A stretch of 64,000 bases of DNA, taken from assembly GCA_017941705.1 (NCBI GenBank), contig JAGAVX010000005.1, positions 1-64,000 on the forward strand, given 5' to 3'. Each line of letters opens with the position of its first letter. Position 1 is the stretch's first letter. This document shows, in pieces, positions 25,333 through 34,636 of this stretch. A program made the position numbers and the translations under genes. This stretch comes from Atopobiaceae bacterium. GTDB lineage: Bacteria > Actinomycetota > Coriobacteriia > Coriobacteriales > Atopobiaceae. The notes below the pieces were generated by a model, which was given only the letters and a program-made list of their open reading frames with translations, had not been told where the DNA came from and did no database searches.

Positions 25333-25436
25333 TATAGTTAACTTCCAACGAGGGACCCTCTCCCCCTCATAAGGAAGCGGGCGCAGCCCCCATGCAAGAG
25401 AGCGTGCATCCCCCCTATTGGCACGCTCTCTTTTTG
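25333..25436 (+). ncRNA. Candidate small RNA of unknown function
   Basis: An A/T-rich stretch (25262-25345) unlike its surroundings contains TATAGT at 25333-25338, which could be a -10 box; no convincing -35 is seen. About 95 bases later a strong plus-strand terminator ends the unit. No ORF fits between them, and both flanking genes run on the minus strand, so a leader role is unlikely. It lacks the conserved core of the signal-recognition RNA. The end is well supported; the start and function are not. Confidence 0.4.
25398..25436 (+). terminator. Rho-independent terminator (plus strand)
   Basis: Perfect 10-bp arms GAGAGCGTGC / GCACGCTCTC followed by TTTTT. The minus strand has no T-run after the hairpin, so it works for plus-strand transcription. 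Confidence 0.8.
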
Positions 25437-25497
25437 TGTGCATACGCATCGCGCACTCGCGAGGCCTCCGCATGCGTACCGCGGTCACCCGCCAGGA

Positions 25498-26040
25498 CTA
25501 CGCCTCCTCGGCGTCCCTTGGTACCCTACGATCAACCACCAGCAGCACTGTCAGACAGAGCAGAATGCCCTGTGGGATGTCCGCCAAGAACCGGATGGGC
25601 ACCGCCAGAACGGGCATCGCAACCGTCTCGCGGTAGATGAGCATGGGCACCACCGTTGCATTGACGACCGAAAGGCACGCCGTCATGATGGCCGCTCGGC
25701 AGGTGGCCACGGGAAGCAAGCGCAAGATCTTGAACGCCAGCCCGTCATTTGGCGTCAGGTATTGTGCCGCCCAGTCAAAGCCCCGCTCCTCCATACCGGT
25801 GACCCTGCTCGCCAAAAGCGACGAGAGCAACGCCACCACCAGCTCAATCACAAAGAATTCGGGACTCCACAGGTTATAGTTGTTGCGAGCGATGGTAATC
25901 GCAAAGAACGCCACGCACACGACCAGCGCGGAGTAGATCGTCACGGCGCGACGCTGCTTGCGGCCCATGACGCAATCCTGCGACCGCTTGATCTCGGCCG
26001 CGTCCTGCGCCTGCCCGGCTCCCGTTGTCTCCCTAGACAT
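25498..26040 (-). CDS. Hypothetical membrane protein
   Basis: 180 residues with about four hydrophobic segments: IYSALVVCVAFFAITIA, FFVIELVVALLSSLLA, a middle segment around CRAAIMTACLSVVNATVV, and a C-terminal IPQGILLCLTVLLVV. The charged N-terminus of ~30 residues is cytoplasmic by the positive-inside rule. No family was recognised. GGGAGG lies before ATG 26040, which begins 12 bases after the HAD phosphatase stop, so the two are likely one transcript. Confidence 0.7.
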   Translation of the reverse strand: MSRETTGAGQAQDAAEIKRSQDCVMGRKQRRAVTIYSALVVCVAFFAITIARNNYNLWSPEFFVIELVVALLSSLLASRVTGMEERGFDWAAQYLTPNDGLAFKILRLLPVATCRAAIMTACLSVVNATVVPMLIYRETVAMPVLAVPIRFLADIPQGILLCLTVLLVVDRRVPRDAEEA

Positions 26041-26052
26041 GCCAGCCTCCCA

Positions 26053-26901
26053 TCAACGCATGAACGAGGGCATCTCGCCCGTCGAGGCCGCAGCCGCGAT
26101 GTCAAACAGGGCATCGGCCACGGCGTCATCGGCGCTGGCCCCGATCTCCCAGCGAGCAGCAGCCTTGATCTGCTCGTCAGCATTGGCCACGGCCACCGCA
26201 TTAGGCACAGCCTCGATCATCGAGAGGTCGTTCTCGGAGTCGCCAAACGTCGCGACCTCCTCGAGCGTAATGCCTAGCTCGCGCGCCAGCACGCCAACGG
26301 CACTTCCCTTACTCCAGCCATGGGGCGAGACGTCGAGCAACGGCGCAAAGTTGCTGGGAAAGACGAAGTCCATGCTGGGGAACTCCTCGCGCAGCATCTC
26401 GCGCGTCTCGGTCTGATCCTCGCGCGTGCCCACGACGTGGATGTTCGCCTTGAGGTAGCTTGGCTCATCGAGCCGAGACACCCGTCGCCAGTCGCCAAAA
26501 CTCTCGCGCATGCGCGCTGCGTGCGCGTCGTCGGGCGTGACGACATACCCGGCCGTCCTGATGTCGCCGTGCCACACGTCAAACATGGTGAGGATGCCCG
26601 CCCCCGTCTTTGCGAGCACTGCGGCGAGACGATTGAGCTCCTCGCCATCGAGAGGCTCGGCATGGACAAGCTCGCCGTCGATGTAGACCATCTGCCCGTT
26701 GCAGTACGCGCCGGTCGCATAGCACTCCTTGTGCTGGTCAAACATCCAACCCATGTCATTGGGAATGCGACCGGACACAGGCCCAAAGTGCAGTCCGGCA
26801 TCGACCATGGCCTGAATGCCCGCGATGGCATGATCGGTGGCGCGGGGCAAGCCGTGGCAGATGAGCGTGTCGTCGAGGTCGGTGAGTACGAGCTTGATCA
26901 C
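26053..26901 (-). CDS. HAD-IIB family phosphatase (Cof-type)
   Basis: 282 residues. Motif I is LVLTDLDDTLICHG with the nucleophile Asp, motif II lies in FGPVSGRIP, and motifs III/IV are in WSKGSAVGVLARELGI and VATFGDSENDLSMIEAVPNA. The large C2 cap between them is typical for Cof-type sugar-phosphate or cofactor phosphatases. GTG 26901 was preferred because AAGGAG lies 6 bases upstream; ATG 26922 would place that ribosome site inside the coding sequence. The substrate is unknown. Confidence 0.9.
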   Translation of the reverse strand: MIKLVLTDLDDTLICHGLPRATDHAIAGIQAMVDAGLHFGPVSGRIPNDMGWMFDQHKECYATGAYCNGQMVYIDGELVHAEPLDGEELNRLAAVLAKTGAGILTMFDVWHGDIRTAGYVVTPDDAHAARMRESFGDWRRVSRLDEPSYLKANIHVVGTREDQTETREMLREEFPSMDFVFPSNFAPLLDVSPHGWSKGSAVGVLARELGITLEEVATFGDSENDLSMIEAVPNAVAVANADEQIKAAARWEIGASADDAVADALFDIAAAASTGEMPSFMR

Positions 26902-27104
26902 GGGCGGCTCCTTGGGCGGCAATGGTGTTTACGCTGCTAACCCTACCACGCACCATGCTTCAACTCGCGGCGCAACGTGCGAAACATGACAACATGACAC
27001 AAGCGGCACCCCATCCGACGAGGTGCCGAAGACTCCCCGGCACTCTATGCCGCTGGGCCGTTGGCGTATCATGGATTCTCGCCAAACCCAAGACAGAGGA
27101 TCGC

Positions 27105-28055
27105 ATGACCAGCAAAGACAGCAGACCGTCCCCGCTTCTCTCCAGCACCATGGGAGTCGCCGCACTCGCCACCATCAGCTGTGCGCTCTGGGGCAGCGCC
27201 TTCGCCTTCGTCAAGCTTGGATACGAGCTGTTTGGCGTGAGTGCCGACAGCCCCGAACAGCAGATCCTCTTTGCGGGTATGCGCTTTGCCCTCGCAGGGC
27301 TGCTCGTGGTCGCGGGCGACTCGCTCGTCCACAGGCGACTCGTGCTGCCCACGCGTGATGACCTGCTCCCCATACTGCTGCTCAGCCTCTGTCAGACCAC
27401 CCTGCAGTACGCCCCGTTCTACGTGGGTCTGGCACACGCGCGCGGCATCAACGCATCGCTGGTCGAGGGAACGTCCACCTTCATCGGCATCACCGTTGCC
27501 GCGCTTGTCTTTAGGCAGGAGCGACTGACCCCGCGCAAGGTCTTTGGCTGCCTGCTCGGCTTTGCCGGAGTGGCGCTGGTGGTCCTGCGCGGAGGCGACA
27601 GTCTGGGTGCGTTCAGCCTGCAGGGAGAGGGCCTGATTCTTGCCTCGCTGATCGCAGTCGCCTTTTCGGCATGCCTCATCAGGGACTACGGAGCCGAACG
27701 AGACCCCATTATGCTTGCCGGTTGGCAGTTCTTGGTCGGTGGCATGACGCTGGCGTGCGTCGGGCTCGTCTGCGGGGCGCGCCTGAGCGTTCCCTCCCCC
27801 TTTGCCGCAGCCGTCCTGCTGTACCTGGCAGCGCTATCCGCCATTGCCTACTCGCTCTGGTCGCTTTTGCTCAAGCACAACCCCGTCTCGCGCGTCGCCA
27901 TGTACGAGTTTCTCATTCCCGTCTTTGGCGTGCTCTTCTCGGTGCTCTTCCTGGGAGAGCGCCTGCAGGGAGGCCAAGCGGTAATCACGGCTGTAGCCCT
28001 AGCGCTCATCGTCGTGGGGACGCTGGTCGTCGACACCGAGGCAGGCGAGGGTTAG
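27105..28055 (+). CDS. DMT superfamily (EamA) transporter
   Basis: 316 residues, ten hydrophobic helices in two EamA repeats. The first has TISCALWGSAFAFVKLG and LQYAPFYVGLAHARGINASL; the second has SAIAYSLWSLLLKHNPVSR and FGVLFSVLFLGERL. It is not closely similar to the other DMT gene at 13428. It probably exports amino acids or metabolites. AGAGGA lies before ATG 27105. Confidence 0.9.
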   Translation: MTSKDSRPSPLLSSTMGVAALATISCALWGSAFAFVKLGYELFGVSADSPEQQILFAGMRFALAGLLVVAGDSLVHRRLVLPTRDDLLPILLLSLCQTTLQYAPFYVGLAHARGINASLVEGTSTFIGITVAALVFRQERLTPRKVFGCLLGFAGVALVVLRGGDSLGAFSLQGEGLILASLIAVAFSACLIRDYGAERDPIMLAGWQFLVGGMTLACVGLVCGARLSVPSPFAAAVLLYLAALSAIAYSLWSLLLKHNPVSRVAMYEFLIPVFGVLFSVLFLGERLQGGQAVITAVALALIVVGTLVVDTEAGEG

Positions 28056-28064
28056 GTGGTCGAG

Positions 28065-28236
28065 CACTGTGTACGGCTGCGAACGCAAACTCGCGTCACC
28101 AGCATGCACAGTGGGGCACTATGAACGCTATAGACGAGAAATCACCCCATTTATGGCCCGTTTTTCGTCTACAACGTACACAGTCGCCCACTCTGCACGC
28201 TATAGACGCAAACTTGCGGGTCAAAGCGTACACAGT
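28065..28236. repeat. Triple-hairpin repeat array (copy 2, related to 7413-7587)
   Basis: Three hairpin-forming units with motifs CACTGTGTACG, GCATGCACAGTG, CTATAGACGAGAAA / TTTTTCGTCTA, and ACGTACACAGT. The middle unit (TAGACGAGAAA at 28131, TTTTTCGTCTA at 28161-28171) and the ACAGT ends parallel the array at 7413. Placed between two convergent genes, as is copy 1. Confidence 0.65.
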
Positions 28237-28259
28237 TGCAGCAACGAAGCACGCGCGCC

Positions 28260-30701
28260 CTACTCCTGCACCTTCATGGCCTCGGACAGGCTCACACGAC
28301 GGATGCGCCAGATATGGACGATCGCAACCGCAGCGTACGCGACGGCACCGATGGCCACCACCTCCGCCAGCAGGCTCGCCGGCACCCAGATCTCGAGGTT
28401 GCCCGAATAGCGGTCCATGGCAAACGACACGAAGAAGTCCACCAGCCACAGGACAAATGGCAGGCTCGCGACCAGGCTCACCATGACCGTGACCGTGATC
28501 GCCCGCACGTACAGGCGGCTGATCTCGGGATTGTGGTAGCCGAACACCTTCATGTAGCTGATGTAACGGCTCGAGCGGTCGATGACCGTCTTGGTCAGCA
28601 GGTACACCAGGATCAGGTACACGGGTATGGCAAAGGCGACCACCATGCTCATCATGTCGCCAAACGACTCCTGCATCTGATCGGCTGACGAGCTCATCGC
28701 CTCAGGCGTGATGTCTGTTGCCAGGTAGCGCTGGTCTATCTCCAGCTCGTCATCCGAGGCGTACCCACTAAAGCTGTCAGCATCCTCGTCGACCAGCTCG
28801 TTGAGCGCGCCCATCTCCATGTAGACGTTCATGTTCGCCGAGCTGCCCCACGTGTCCGACACCGCCAGCTCGTAGGTCTTGTTGGTGTACTTGTCCGTGA
28901 GCACGATCGTGTCACCAGGCTCGAGACGGCACTTTTGCGACAGGCCATTGCCTATGACCACCGCTCCGTTGCTCACGTCGACGTCGCTCCAGTACCGCGA
29001 GTCCTCACGTATCCCGTAGGCCGTGATTGGCTCCATGCTGTCGCTGATCACACGTGGCGTCTCGAACGACGCCGCCGAGAACTTCTCCGCCTGGGCGATA
29101 CGCTGCTCGCCGTTGTCGACGGTGTTGACTGGATTGGCATCCTCGTCGATGTCCATCGCGCGCAAGGCGAGGCGCGCATACCCCACAAAGCCCAGGTCGG
29201 TCATGGGGTCGTCGGTCTCCATGAGCTGCTCGACCGCTGCGTATGCGGCACGCTGCTCGCTCGTGCCCTCAAGCTCGAGCGGTGCCTTGAGCAGATAGAT
29301 GTGGTTGGCTACGACGTCGCTCTGAAGCAGCTCGGTGTAGCGGTTGACCACCGGCATGAGGCACAGGCCAAACAGCAGGAACAGGCTGCAGAAGCTGATG
29401 CCAAAGAACAGCACCACAAAGTGGCTGAGGTTGCGGAGGAACACGCGCAGCTGAAAGCGTCGCACAAAGCTCAGGCGCTCGGGCAGGGGCAGCGTGGTGC
29501 GGCGGCTCCGGTTGGCGACTTCGCGGCGGAGGAAGGCCAGGGGCGTGAAGCGCATCTTGCGCACCAGGCCAACGAACGTGACCACCTCGAGCAGCAGGAA
29601 CGGGACCACCGTGGTGAAGATGAAGACGTCGGAACTAAAGCTGTACTCATATGGCGGCAGGCTGTACGAACCGTAGTACAGCTCCTGCATGGGTGTGCTG
29701 AGGTACGTAAGCCCCAGGATGTTGCCCGCTATGCAGCCCAACACGCCGATGATCGTGGGCAGCACCATGTAGTGCCCGATAATCTCGCGCTTGCGATAGC
29801 CCGAGGCGAGCAGCGTGCCGATGACAGCCGATTCTTGCTCGATGGTAGCGTTGGTCAGCACGACGAAGACGAACGCCATGATCACCACCAGCAGGCCAAC
29901 CAGCACCTGCCACATGACCTGGTCGCCCTCGACGTCGTCAGTAGCAAAGAAGATGGCCATGTTGGAGTCGACGTCGACCAGGTCGGTCAGCACCTCGTCG
30001 TGGTCGACAAGGACATCGGCAGCATCCTCCTCGAACGAGGTCCGAGCTACGAGATCCATCGAGCGGTCGTCGAGTATCACGTCGTAGCGATAGTCCTTCT
30101 TGCCGCCAGCAAGGGCCTGGAATCCCTCGGGGGTCACCAGCGCGATCGTGAAGGTGGTGGAGTTGAACAGCATGTCGGTGTTCTTCTCCATCAGGCACTC
30201 GTAGTCCGAGGCCGACATGATGCCCACGAGCGTGACGTCGCGACCGTTGACCGTTACCGTGTCGCCGACCTTAAGGCCGTTGTTCTTGCAGAACACGCGG
30301 TCGAACGCGATCTCGTTTTCCGTCGCAGGGGCTGTGCCCTCAAAGTAGTAACCCTGATTGATGTCCACACGGTTGTCCTGGTTGATGAGGCGGCAGTTCA
30401 TGGCACGGTCGTCACCCGCCAGGACCAACGGGACGTCTGCCGTGAAGTCCTCGTAGACGGTGCAGCCAAGCTCCTCGACGGCCTCGAGCGAGCTCTTGGC
30501 CGCCTCGAACTGCGTGGCAAAGTGAAAGTCCTCGACGTGCGCCGCCTCGTGGAGGTTGTCCTGGATCACCTGGATGCTGTGCGCAGCCGAGAGATAGCCG
30601 GCGCCCATCGCGATGGCAAACAGGAACAGCAGGAAGATGCCGAGGTACTTGCCGAGGTTGTTCTTGAACTCGCGCGGGAGTCGCTTGTTGAGCGGAGACA
30701 T
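28260..30701 (-). CDS. ABC transporter permease, FtsX/MacB type
   Basis: 813 residues with two FtsX domains. It starts LPREFKNNLGKYLGIFLLFL (first helix), a ~200-residue extracytoplasmic part with MacB-like core (QVIQDNLHEAAHVEDFHFAT), three helices around WQVLVGLLVVIMAFVFVVLT, and a second set from residue ~410 (NLSHFVVLFFGISFCSLFLL). The C-terminus has the final three helices (YLILVYLLTKTVIDRSSRYI ... EAMKVQE). It works with the ATPase whose gene ends 6 bases upstream. Such pairs move lipids or peptides out of the membrane or confer peptide-antibiotic resistance. Confidence 0.9.
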   Translation of the reverse strand: MSPLNKRLPREFKNNLGKYLGIFLLFLFAIAMGAGYLSAAHSIQVIQDNLHEAAHVEDFHFATQFEAAKSSLEAVEELGCTVYEDFTADVPLVLAGDDRAMNCRLINQDNRVDINQGYYFEGTAPATENEIAFDRVFCKNNGLKVGDTVTVNGRDVTLVGIMSASDYECLMEKNTDMLFNSTTFTIALVTPEGFQALAGGKKDYRYDVILDDRSMDLVARTSFEEDAADVLVDHDEVLTDLVDVDSNMAIFFATDDVEGDQVMWQVLVGLLVVIMAFVFVVLTNATIEQESAVIGTLLASGYRKREIIGHYMVLPTIIGVLGCIAGNILGLTYLSTPMQELYYGSYSLPPYEYSFSSDVFIFTTVVPFLLLEVVTFVGLVRKMRFTPLAFLRREVANRSRRTTLPLPERLSFVRRFQLRVFLRNLSHFVVLFFGISFCSLFLLFGLCLMPVVNRYTELLQSDVVANHIYLLKAPLELEGTSEQRAAYAAVEQLMETDDPMTDLGFVGYARLALRAMDIDEDANPVNTVDNGEQRIAQAEKFSAASFETPRVISDSMEPITAYGIREDSRYWSDVDVSNGAVVIGNGLSQKCRLEPGDTIVLTDKYTNKTYELAVSDTWGSSANMNVYMEMGALNELVDEDADSFSGYASDDELEIDQRYLATDITPEAMSSSADQMQESFGDMMSMVVAFAIPVYLILVYLLTKTVIDRSSRYISYMKVFGYHNPEISRLYVRAITVTVMVSLVASLPFVLWLVDFFVSFAMDRYSGNLEIWVPASLLAEVVAIGAVAYAAVAIVHIWRIRRVSLSEAMKVQE

Positions 30702-30707
30702 GGGTGC

Positions 30708-31424
30708 CTACCAGGTCAGGTCACGCGCGGGCGTGAGATGGGTGTTGATCGTGTCCTCCGAGAGCATGCCGTCGCGCAGGCGGAGGATATGGTGGCTCAT
30801 GTGCCTGATTGCGTCGTTGTGCGTGACGATGACCATCGTGGAGCCGTACTCGCGGTTCACGCGCTCCATGAGCTCGAGGATCTCCTTGGAGGTGTGGTAG
30901 TCGAGGGCGCCCGTCGGCTCGTCGCACAGCAGCAGACTTGGGTTCTTGACCAGCGCGCGACCGATGGCGCAGCGCTGCTGCTGGCCACCAGACACCTGGT
31001 TGGGGAACTTCGAGCGATGCTCCCACAGGCCGAGGCTTTGCAAGAGGTCGTCGACGGGCAGCGGATCACGCGAGAGGTACTGGCAGACCTCGATGTTCTC
31101 ACGCACGGTGAGATCGGGCACCAGGTTGTAGAACTGAAAGATGAATCCCAGCTCGCGGCGGCGGTACTCGACGAGCTCGCGGTCGCTCAGCTTGGTGATG
31201 TCGACGCCATTCACGACGATGGAGCCCCCGTCAGCTGGCTCGAGGCCGCCCACCATGTTGAGGAAGGTCGACTTTCCCGAGCCAGAAGGCCCAAACAGTA
31301 CGCAGATCTCGCCCTTGTCTATACTGGCCGAGATGCCCTTGAGTACCTGGGTCTTTGCCTCGCCGTCGCCATAGCTCTTGGTTAGGTCTTTTATCGAAAG
31401 GAATGCCTGTTCCTGTGTTGCCAT
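30708..31424 (-). CDS. ABC transporter ATP-binding protein (MacB/LolD type)
   Basis: 238 residues. Walker A is [17 protein letters not shown], the Q-loop is [20 protein letters not shown], the signature is [20 protein letters not shown], Walker B is [16 protein letters not shown] and the H-loop is [10 protein letters not shown]. This class energises FtsX-type permeases such as the next gene. The start ATG 31424 has only a weak GGGG upstream. Confidence 0.92.
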   Translation of the reverse strand: MATQEQAFLSIKDLTKSYGDGEAKTQVLKGISASIDKGEICVLFGPSGSGKSTFLNMVGGLEPADGGSIVVNGVDITKLSDRELVEYRRRELGFIFQFYNLVPDLTVRENIEVCQYLSRDPLPVDDLLQSLGLWEHRSKFPNQVSGGQQQRCAIGRALVKNPSLLLCDEPTGALDYHTSKEILELMERVNREYGSTMVIVTHNDAIRHMSHHILRLRDGMLSEDTINTHLTPARDLTW

Positions 31425-31545
31425 CTGCGATGCCCCGATGTCTCTGGTCGTGCAATAAAGTATGCCGTGGCTTACTCTAGCCCTCGCAGGCGGAAGGTTC
31501 AAGAAGTTAGGCAAGGTTGACATGGAACTTGCGCGGGATGGACCC

Positions 31546-31578
31546 GGTGCGGCAGGGGGACAGTCCCCCTGCCGCACC
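31546..31578. repeat. GGGGACAGTCCCC palindrome (dispersed family, copy 3)
   Basis: The longest family copy: perfect 15-bp arms (GGTGCGGCAGGGGGA / TCCCCCTGCCGCACC) around CAG. It lies between the ABC operon start and the YbaK-type gene end. Confidence 0.85.
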
Positions 31579-31646
31579 GCACACCTTCTTACAACAAGTA
31601 ACTATTCCTGGCGCGGGACAAAAGCCTCGTGCGCGCCCGACCAACG

Positions 31647-32153
31647 CTACTCGGCAGCAGGACCGGTCTGACAGGTAAGGTCGCAGAAAACGACGGGATT
31701 TCCGCGCTCCTCGAAGATCGGCAGAACGTCGTCCATCTCGATGAACATCGTTGCGGTGTTGACCATGGGATGAGCGTCAAAACGCTGGTGCGCGAGCCCC
31801 TCGTCAAAGACCAACGTCACCTCGCGCGACTCGTCGTTGAGGATGCCAAAGGGCGTGACCGAGCCCTGGACCAGGCCAAGCTTGTCCATGAGCATGTCGG
31901 GGCTCGCAAACGAGAGTCGTCTGCTCCCGAGCTGCTTGTGCAGATGCTTGAGGTCGATGGCCGTGTTCTCGTTTGCCACCACCACGAAGAACTCGCGCTT
32001 CTTGTCGTCGCGAAGAAAGAGGTTCTTGGTCGGGATAGCCATGCGCGGCACCAGCTCATCGGCCTCGGCAACCGTCGTCACGGCCTTATGGTGAAACGTC
32101 TCGTACGGGATGCCGCGCTCGTCGAGGAGCGCGTACAGCTCGGTCTCGGTCAT
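31647..32153 (-). CDS. Prolyl-tRNA editing (YbaK/PrdX) family deacylase
   Basis: 168 residues. ELYALLDERGIPYETFHHKA and VPRMAIPTKNLFLRDDKKREFFVVV match the PrdX branch, with the lysine of the PTKN motif expected at the active site. VQGSVTPFGILNDESREVTL and VNTATMFIEMDDVLPI close the fold. It would remove alanine (or Cys) mistakenly attached to tRNA-Pro. GGAGCAG precedes ATG 32153. It follows the XpaC-like gene by 11 bases. Confidence 0.9.
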   Translation of the reverse strand: MTETELYALLDERGIPYETFHHKAVTTVAEADELVPRMAIPTKNLFLRDDKKREFFVVVANENTAIDLKHLHKQLGSRRLSFASPDMLMDKLGLVQGSVTPFGILNDESREVTLVFDEGLAHQRFDAHPMVNTATMFIEMDDVLPIFEERGNPVVFCDLTCQTGPAAE

Positions 32154-32164
32154 GCGATCTGCTC

Positions 32165-33019
32165 CTAGCGGTAGTACTTTGCCTCCTCGACCAGGCGCCG
32201 AATCTCCTCGAGGATCGAGTCGCCCTTGTCGCTCTGGCCGGAGGCGGATATGCTGCTGAGCTCTGCCGCCAGCTTGTCCAGCTCGAGCAGCAGGCCCTCG
32301 TTAGTCTCCTGGATGGCGTCGAGGCCATCGAGCATCTCCTGGTAGAGGGCCAGGCGCTCGACGCGCTTCTGCGAGCCCATGTGCTCCCCCATCCCGCCGT
32401 CTCGCTGGACGCTGCGGAAGGTGCGAACGTAGCTCTCGGTGTCAAACGCCTGGATGCGATTGGCGAGCAGCGCCGAGTTGCGCAGAATCGAGTCGAGGGC
32501 AGCCTGGGCAGGCGATGCGAACCGCTGCCAGCTGATCGAACCATGCTGGAAGGCGTCGTCGAGCTCGGCGGAGATGGACTTGCGGCGACGCTCCGCACTC
32601 CGCAGCGTCTGGATGGCCGCGGCGGCGCGGTCACCCAGAACCGCATCGTCGGTGTAGTGGTTCAGGACCTTGATGATCTCCTTTGCGCTGACTCCGGCAT
32701 CCGCATCAAAGTGTACGTACTCGAAGCTCTCGCTCGCGGGCGTGTAGTCGACCGGGACCGAGGCGACCGGCTCGACGACCACGTCCTGCGCCTCGCGACT
32801 CGGGTCTTGCGGCGTGCCTGGAAGCAGTTTGCGGTCGCGCACCCAGCCAAGCAGGCGCTTGCCCCCGCGCCATGCCATGCGGCCGGCGAAGAAGGTCAGC
32901 CCCAACGAGACAACCGTTGAGAAAACGATGAGACTAAAGAGGAACCCAAAGAAGCCCAACGTCGTTGCACCACCAAGGACAATTGCCGTTATCGTGCCGA
33001 TTATCGCATATCTACCCAT
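32165..33019 (-). CDS. 5-bromo-4-chloroindolyl phosphate hydrolysis (XpaC-like) family protein
   Basis: 284 residues. Two N-terminal hydrophobic segments (YAIIGTITAIVLGGATTLGF, FLFSLIVFSTVVSLGLTFF) anchor it. The rest is soluble and helical, with RVERLALYQEMLDGLDAI and ETNEGLLLELDKLAAELSSI near the end, as in the XpaC/YaaN-region family. The name is historical and does not imply phosphatase activity. The start ATG 33019 lacks a strong ribosome site. Divergent from the methyltransferase gene. Confidence 0.7.
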   Translation of the reverse strand: MGRYAIIGTITAIVLGGATTLGFFGFLFSLIVFSTVVSLGLTFFAGRMAWRGGKRLLGWVRDRKLLPGTPQDPSREAQDVVVEPVASVPVDYTPASESFEYVHFDADAGVSAKEIIKVLNHYTDDAVLGDRAAAAIQTLRSAERRRKSISAELDDAFQHGSISWQRFASPAQAALDSILRNSALLANRIQAFDTESYVRTFRSVQRDGGMGEHMGSQKRVERLALYQEMLDGLDAIQETNEGLLLELDKLAAELSSISASGQSDKGDSILEEIRRLVEEAKYYR

Positions 33020-33190
33020 TGGCGCCCGGCGCAACTCCCCGTATGGACACTTCAACAAAGGAGCGCGACTACGAGGGGCTCGGGAATGTCGCCGCCAGCC
33101 TGCATATGGGATGTTGGTCGCCGCCAATCTGGTATCATCGTTCCAACAGAGACTTAAAACGCAGCAGCATACCACCCGAAAGAAGGCACC

Positions 33191-34066
33191 ATGCCAAACG
33201 CCAAACTGAGCAAGACCGCCCAAGTGAATCTCCTCATGCTGGCGGATCTAGGCATCCCCGAGGCCGTGCGCTTTCGCGACGTCCTGCAGTTTGACAGCAA
33301 CCCCCTGCAGATGCTGGAGCATATCCCCTTTGCGAGCAACATCCCGCTCTGCATCTCGACAGTCTCCGAGATCCTCTACCAACGGGCAAACGACCTCATC
33401 ATCGAGCAGCACAATCCCACCGTGCTCGACCTTGCCTGCGGATTCTCGCCCCGCGTGATGGTCATGTCGCCGCGCGGCTACACCTACATCGGCGCCGACC
33501 TGCCCGAGGTCGCCGAGCTGATGGCCCAAAAGCGCAAAGAGCTCATCCCCAATGACCCCACGCTGTTTGCGGGTTATCGCTGCATCGACGTGACCAATCG
33601 CGAGCAGATGGAGAAGGCCGTCGGTGGCTTGCGCGAGAAGATCACCATCGTGACGCAGGGCCTGCTCACCTACCTGACACCGGTGCAAAAGCAGGAGCTC
33701 ATGGATGGCGTGAAGTCGCTGCTCGCACGTGACGGTGGCTGCTGGATCATCCCTGACGCCAACCCCGATCGCATGCTCGACACCAGCTTCAAGGCCATTC
33801 TCGGCAGACGCGGGGCCGGCGTCGTCAAGGCCATCTACAAGATCCTCGACAAGGACGTGAACCGCTCGCGCGCGGCTAACGGCTGGCAAAACATCGACGA
33901 GATCAGCGCAGCGCTGGAGGAGTTCGGCTTTGCGGTGCGGCGGGTACCGCTGTATCGCGACGGCCTCATCATGTGGTGCATGGGTGAGATGGAGCCAGAC
34001 GCCGCCAAGCGCCTCGTTTCGGCATGGAAAGAGATGAGCGCACTGGTGGTGACGCTGCCAGAGTAG
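33191..34066 (+). CDS. SAM-dependent methyltransferase, LCM (leucine carboxyl methyltransferase) type
   Basis: 291 residues. Motif I is NPTVLDLACGFSPRVMVM, followed by YIGADLPEVAELMAQKR (acidic residue for SAM ribose) and TIVTQGLLTYLTPVQKQELM, the patterns of the LCM/PPM1-related family in bacteria. The C-terminal half is helical. Substrate unknown. AGAAGG lies before the ATG. Its plus-strand downstream neighbour is a repeat pair. Confidence 0.75.
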   Translation: MPNAKLSKTAQVNLLMLADLGIPEAVRFRDVLQFDSNPLQMLEHIPFASNIPLCISTVSEILYQRANDLIIEQHNPTVLDLACGFSPRVMVMSPRGYTYIGADLPEVAELMAQKRKELIPNDPTLFAGYRCIDVTNREQMEKAVGGLREKITIVTQGLLTYLTPVQKQELMDGVKSLLARDGGCWIIPDANPDRMLDTSFKAILGRRGAGVVKAIYKILDKDVNRSRAANGWQNIDEISAALEEFGFAVRRVPLYRDGLIMWCMGEMEPDAAKRLVSAWKEMSALVVTLPE

Positions 34067-34085
34067 CGCCAGCGCCCTCTCCGCC

Positions 34086-34134
34086 GTGCATCGGGGACAG
34101 GCACCAATGCACGCGGGTGTGCATCGGGGACAGG
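34086..34134. repeat. GTGCATCGGGGACAGG direct repeats, 33-bp period
   Basis: GTGCATCGGGGACAGG occurs at 34086-34101 and again at 34119-34134. A very similar pair with the same period lies at 63174-63222. It follows the methyltransferase stop. Confidence 0.8.
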
Positions 34135-34168
34135 TTCGCTTGCGCTGTGGCCCCCAAAAACCACGGCG

Positions 34169-34636
34169 TCAGTGGGCCATGTTCATCGTCAGCACCAAAC
34201 CGACCACCGTGAGAATCAGCAGCCCTCCGTTGATGAAAAGCTCAAAGCCGTAGCCGTACTTGAACACCTCTTCGACGCTGAAGCTGTTGAACAAGAACAG
34301 CACCAAGAGGCTCAGCACAAAGATGACCGCGGCAATGAGATACATTCGTATCTCCTGCGAGCGATAGAGCAGCAGATCCGTCTCCATCAGGCGCGCATCC
34401 GCAATGCCCGTCTTGAAGATCTTGATCCCAGCCACGAGCATCGCCACGCCGGACAGGATCATCATGAGCCCAATTCCGTTCCCATGGAACATGACAGACA
34501 GCAGCGCCATCGTAAGAGCCAGCGTAAGCAAGATCAGTGAGTTGACAACGATAACAACCCCCGAGACAGAGTGAATGCACAGGTTGAAAAACTTCACGTC
34601 GCCCACTTCCTTGGCTTGGCTCCTACGCGACATCAT
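34169..34636 (-). CDS. Hypothetical four-helix membrane protein
   Basis: 155 residues with four hydrophobic helices: CIHSVSGVVIVVNSLILLTL, GLMMILSGVAMLVAGIKIF, MYLIAAVIFVLSLLVLFLF, and LFINGGLLILTVVGLVLTM. The layout is vaguely like small HdeD-type proteins, but no family motif is convincing. The upstream ribosome site is weak (AAGAAC). Either of two adjacent ATGs at 34636/34633 could be used. Confidence 0.65.
   Translation of the reverse strand: MMSRRSQAKEVGDVKFFNLCIHSVSGVVIVVNSLILLTLALTMALLSVMFHGNGIGLMMILSGVAMLVAGIKIFKTGIADARLMETDLLLYRSQEIRMYLIAAVIFVLSLLVLFLFNSFSVEEVFKYGYGFELFINGGLLILTVVGLVLTMNMAH

Noticed and set aside
25345-25436. Signal-recognition-particle RNA
   Set aside because: GGAAGC is present, but the rest of the conserved apical loop and helix pairing is not.
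28935-31385. 816-codon plus-strand ORF
   Set aside because: Antisense of the ABC permease and ATPase genes, which carry all the motifs.
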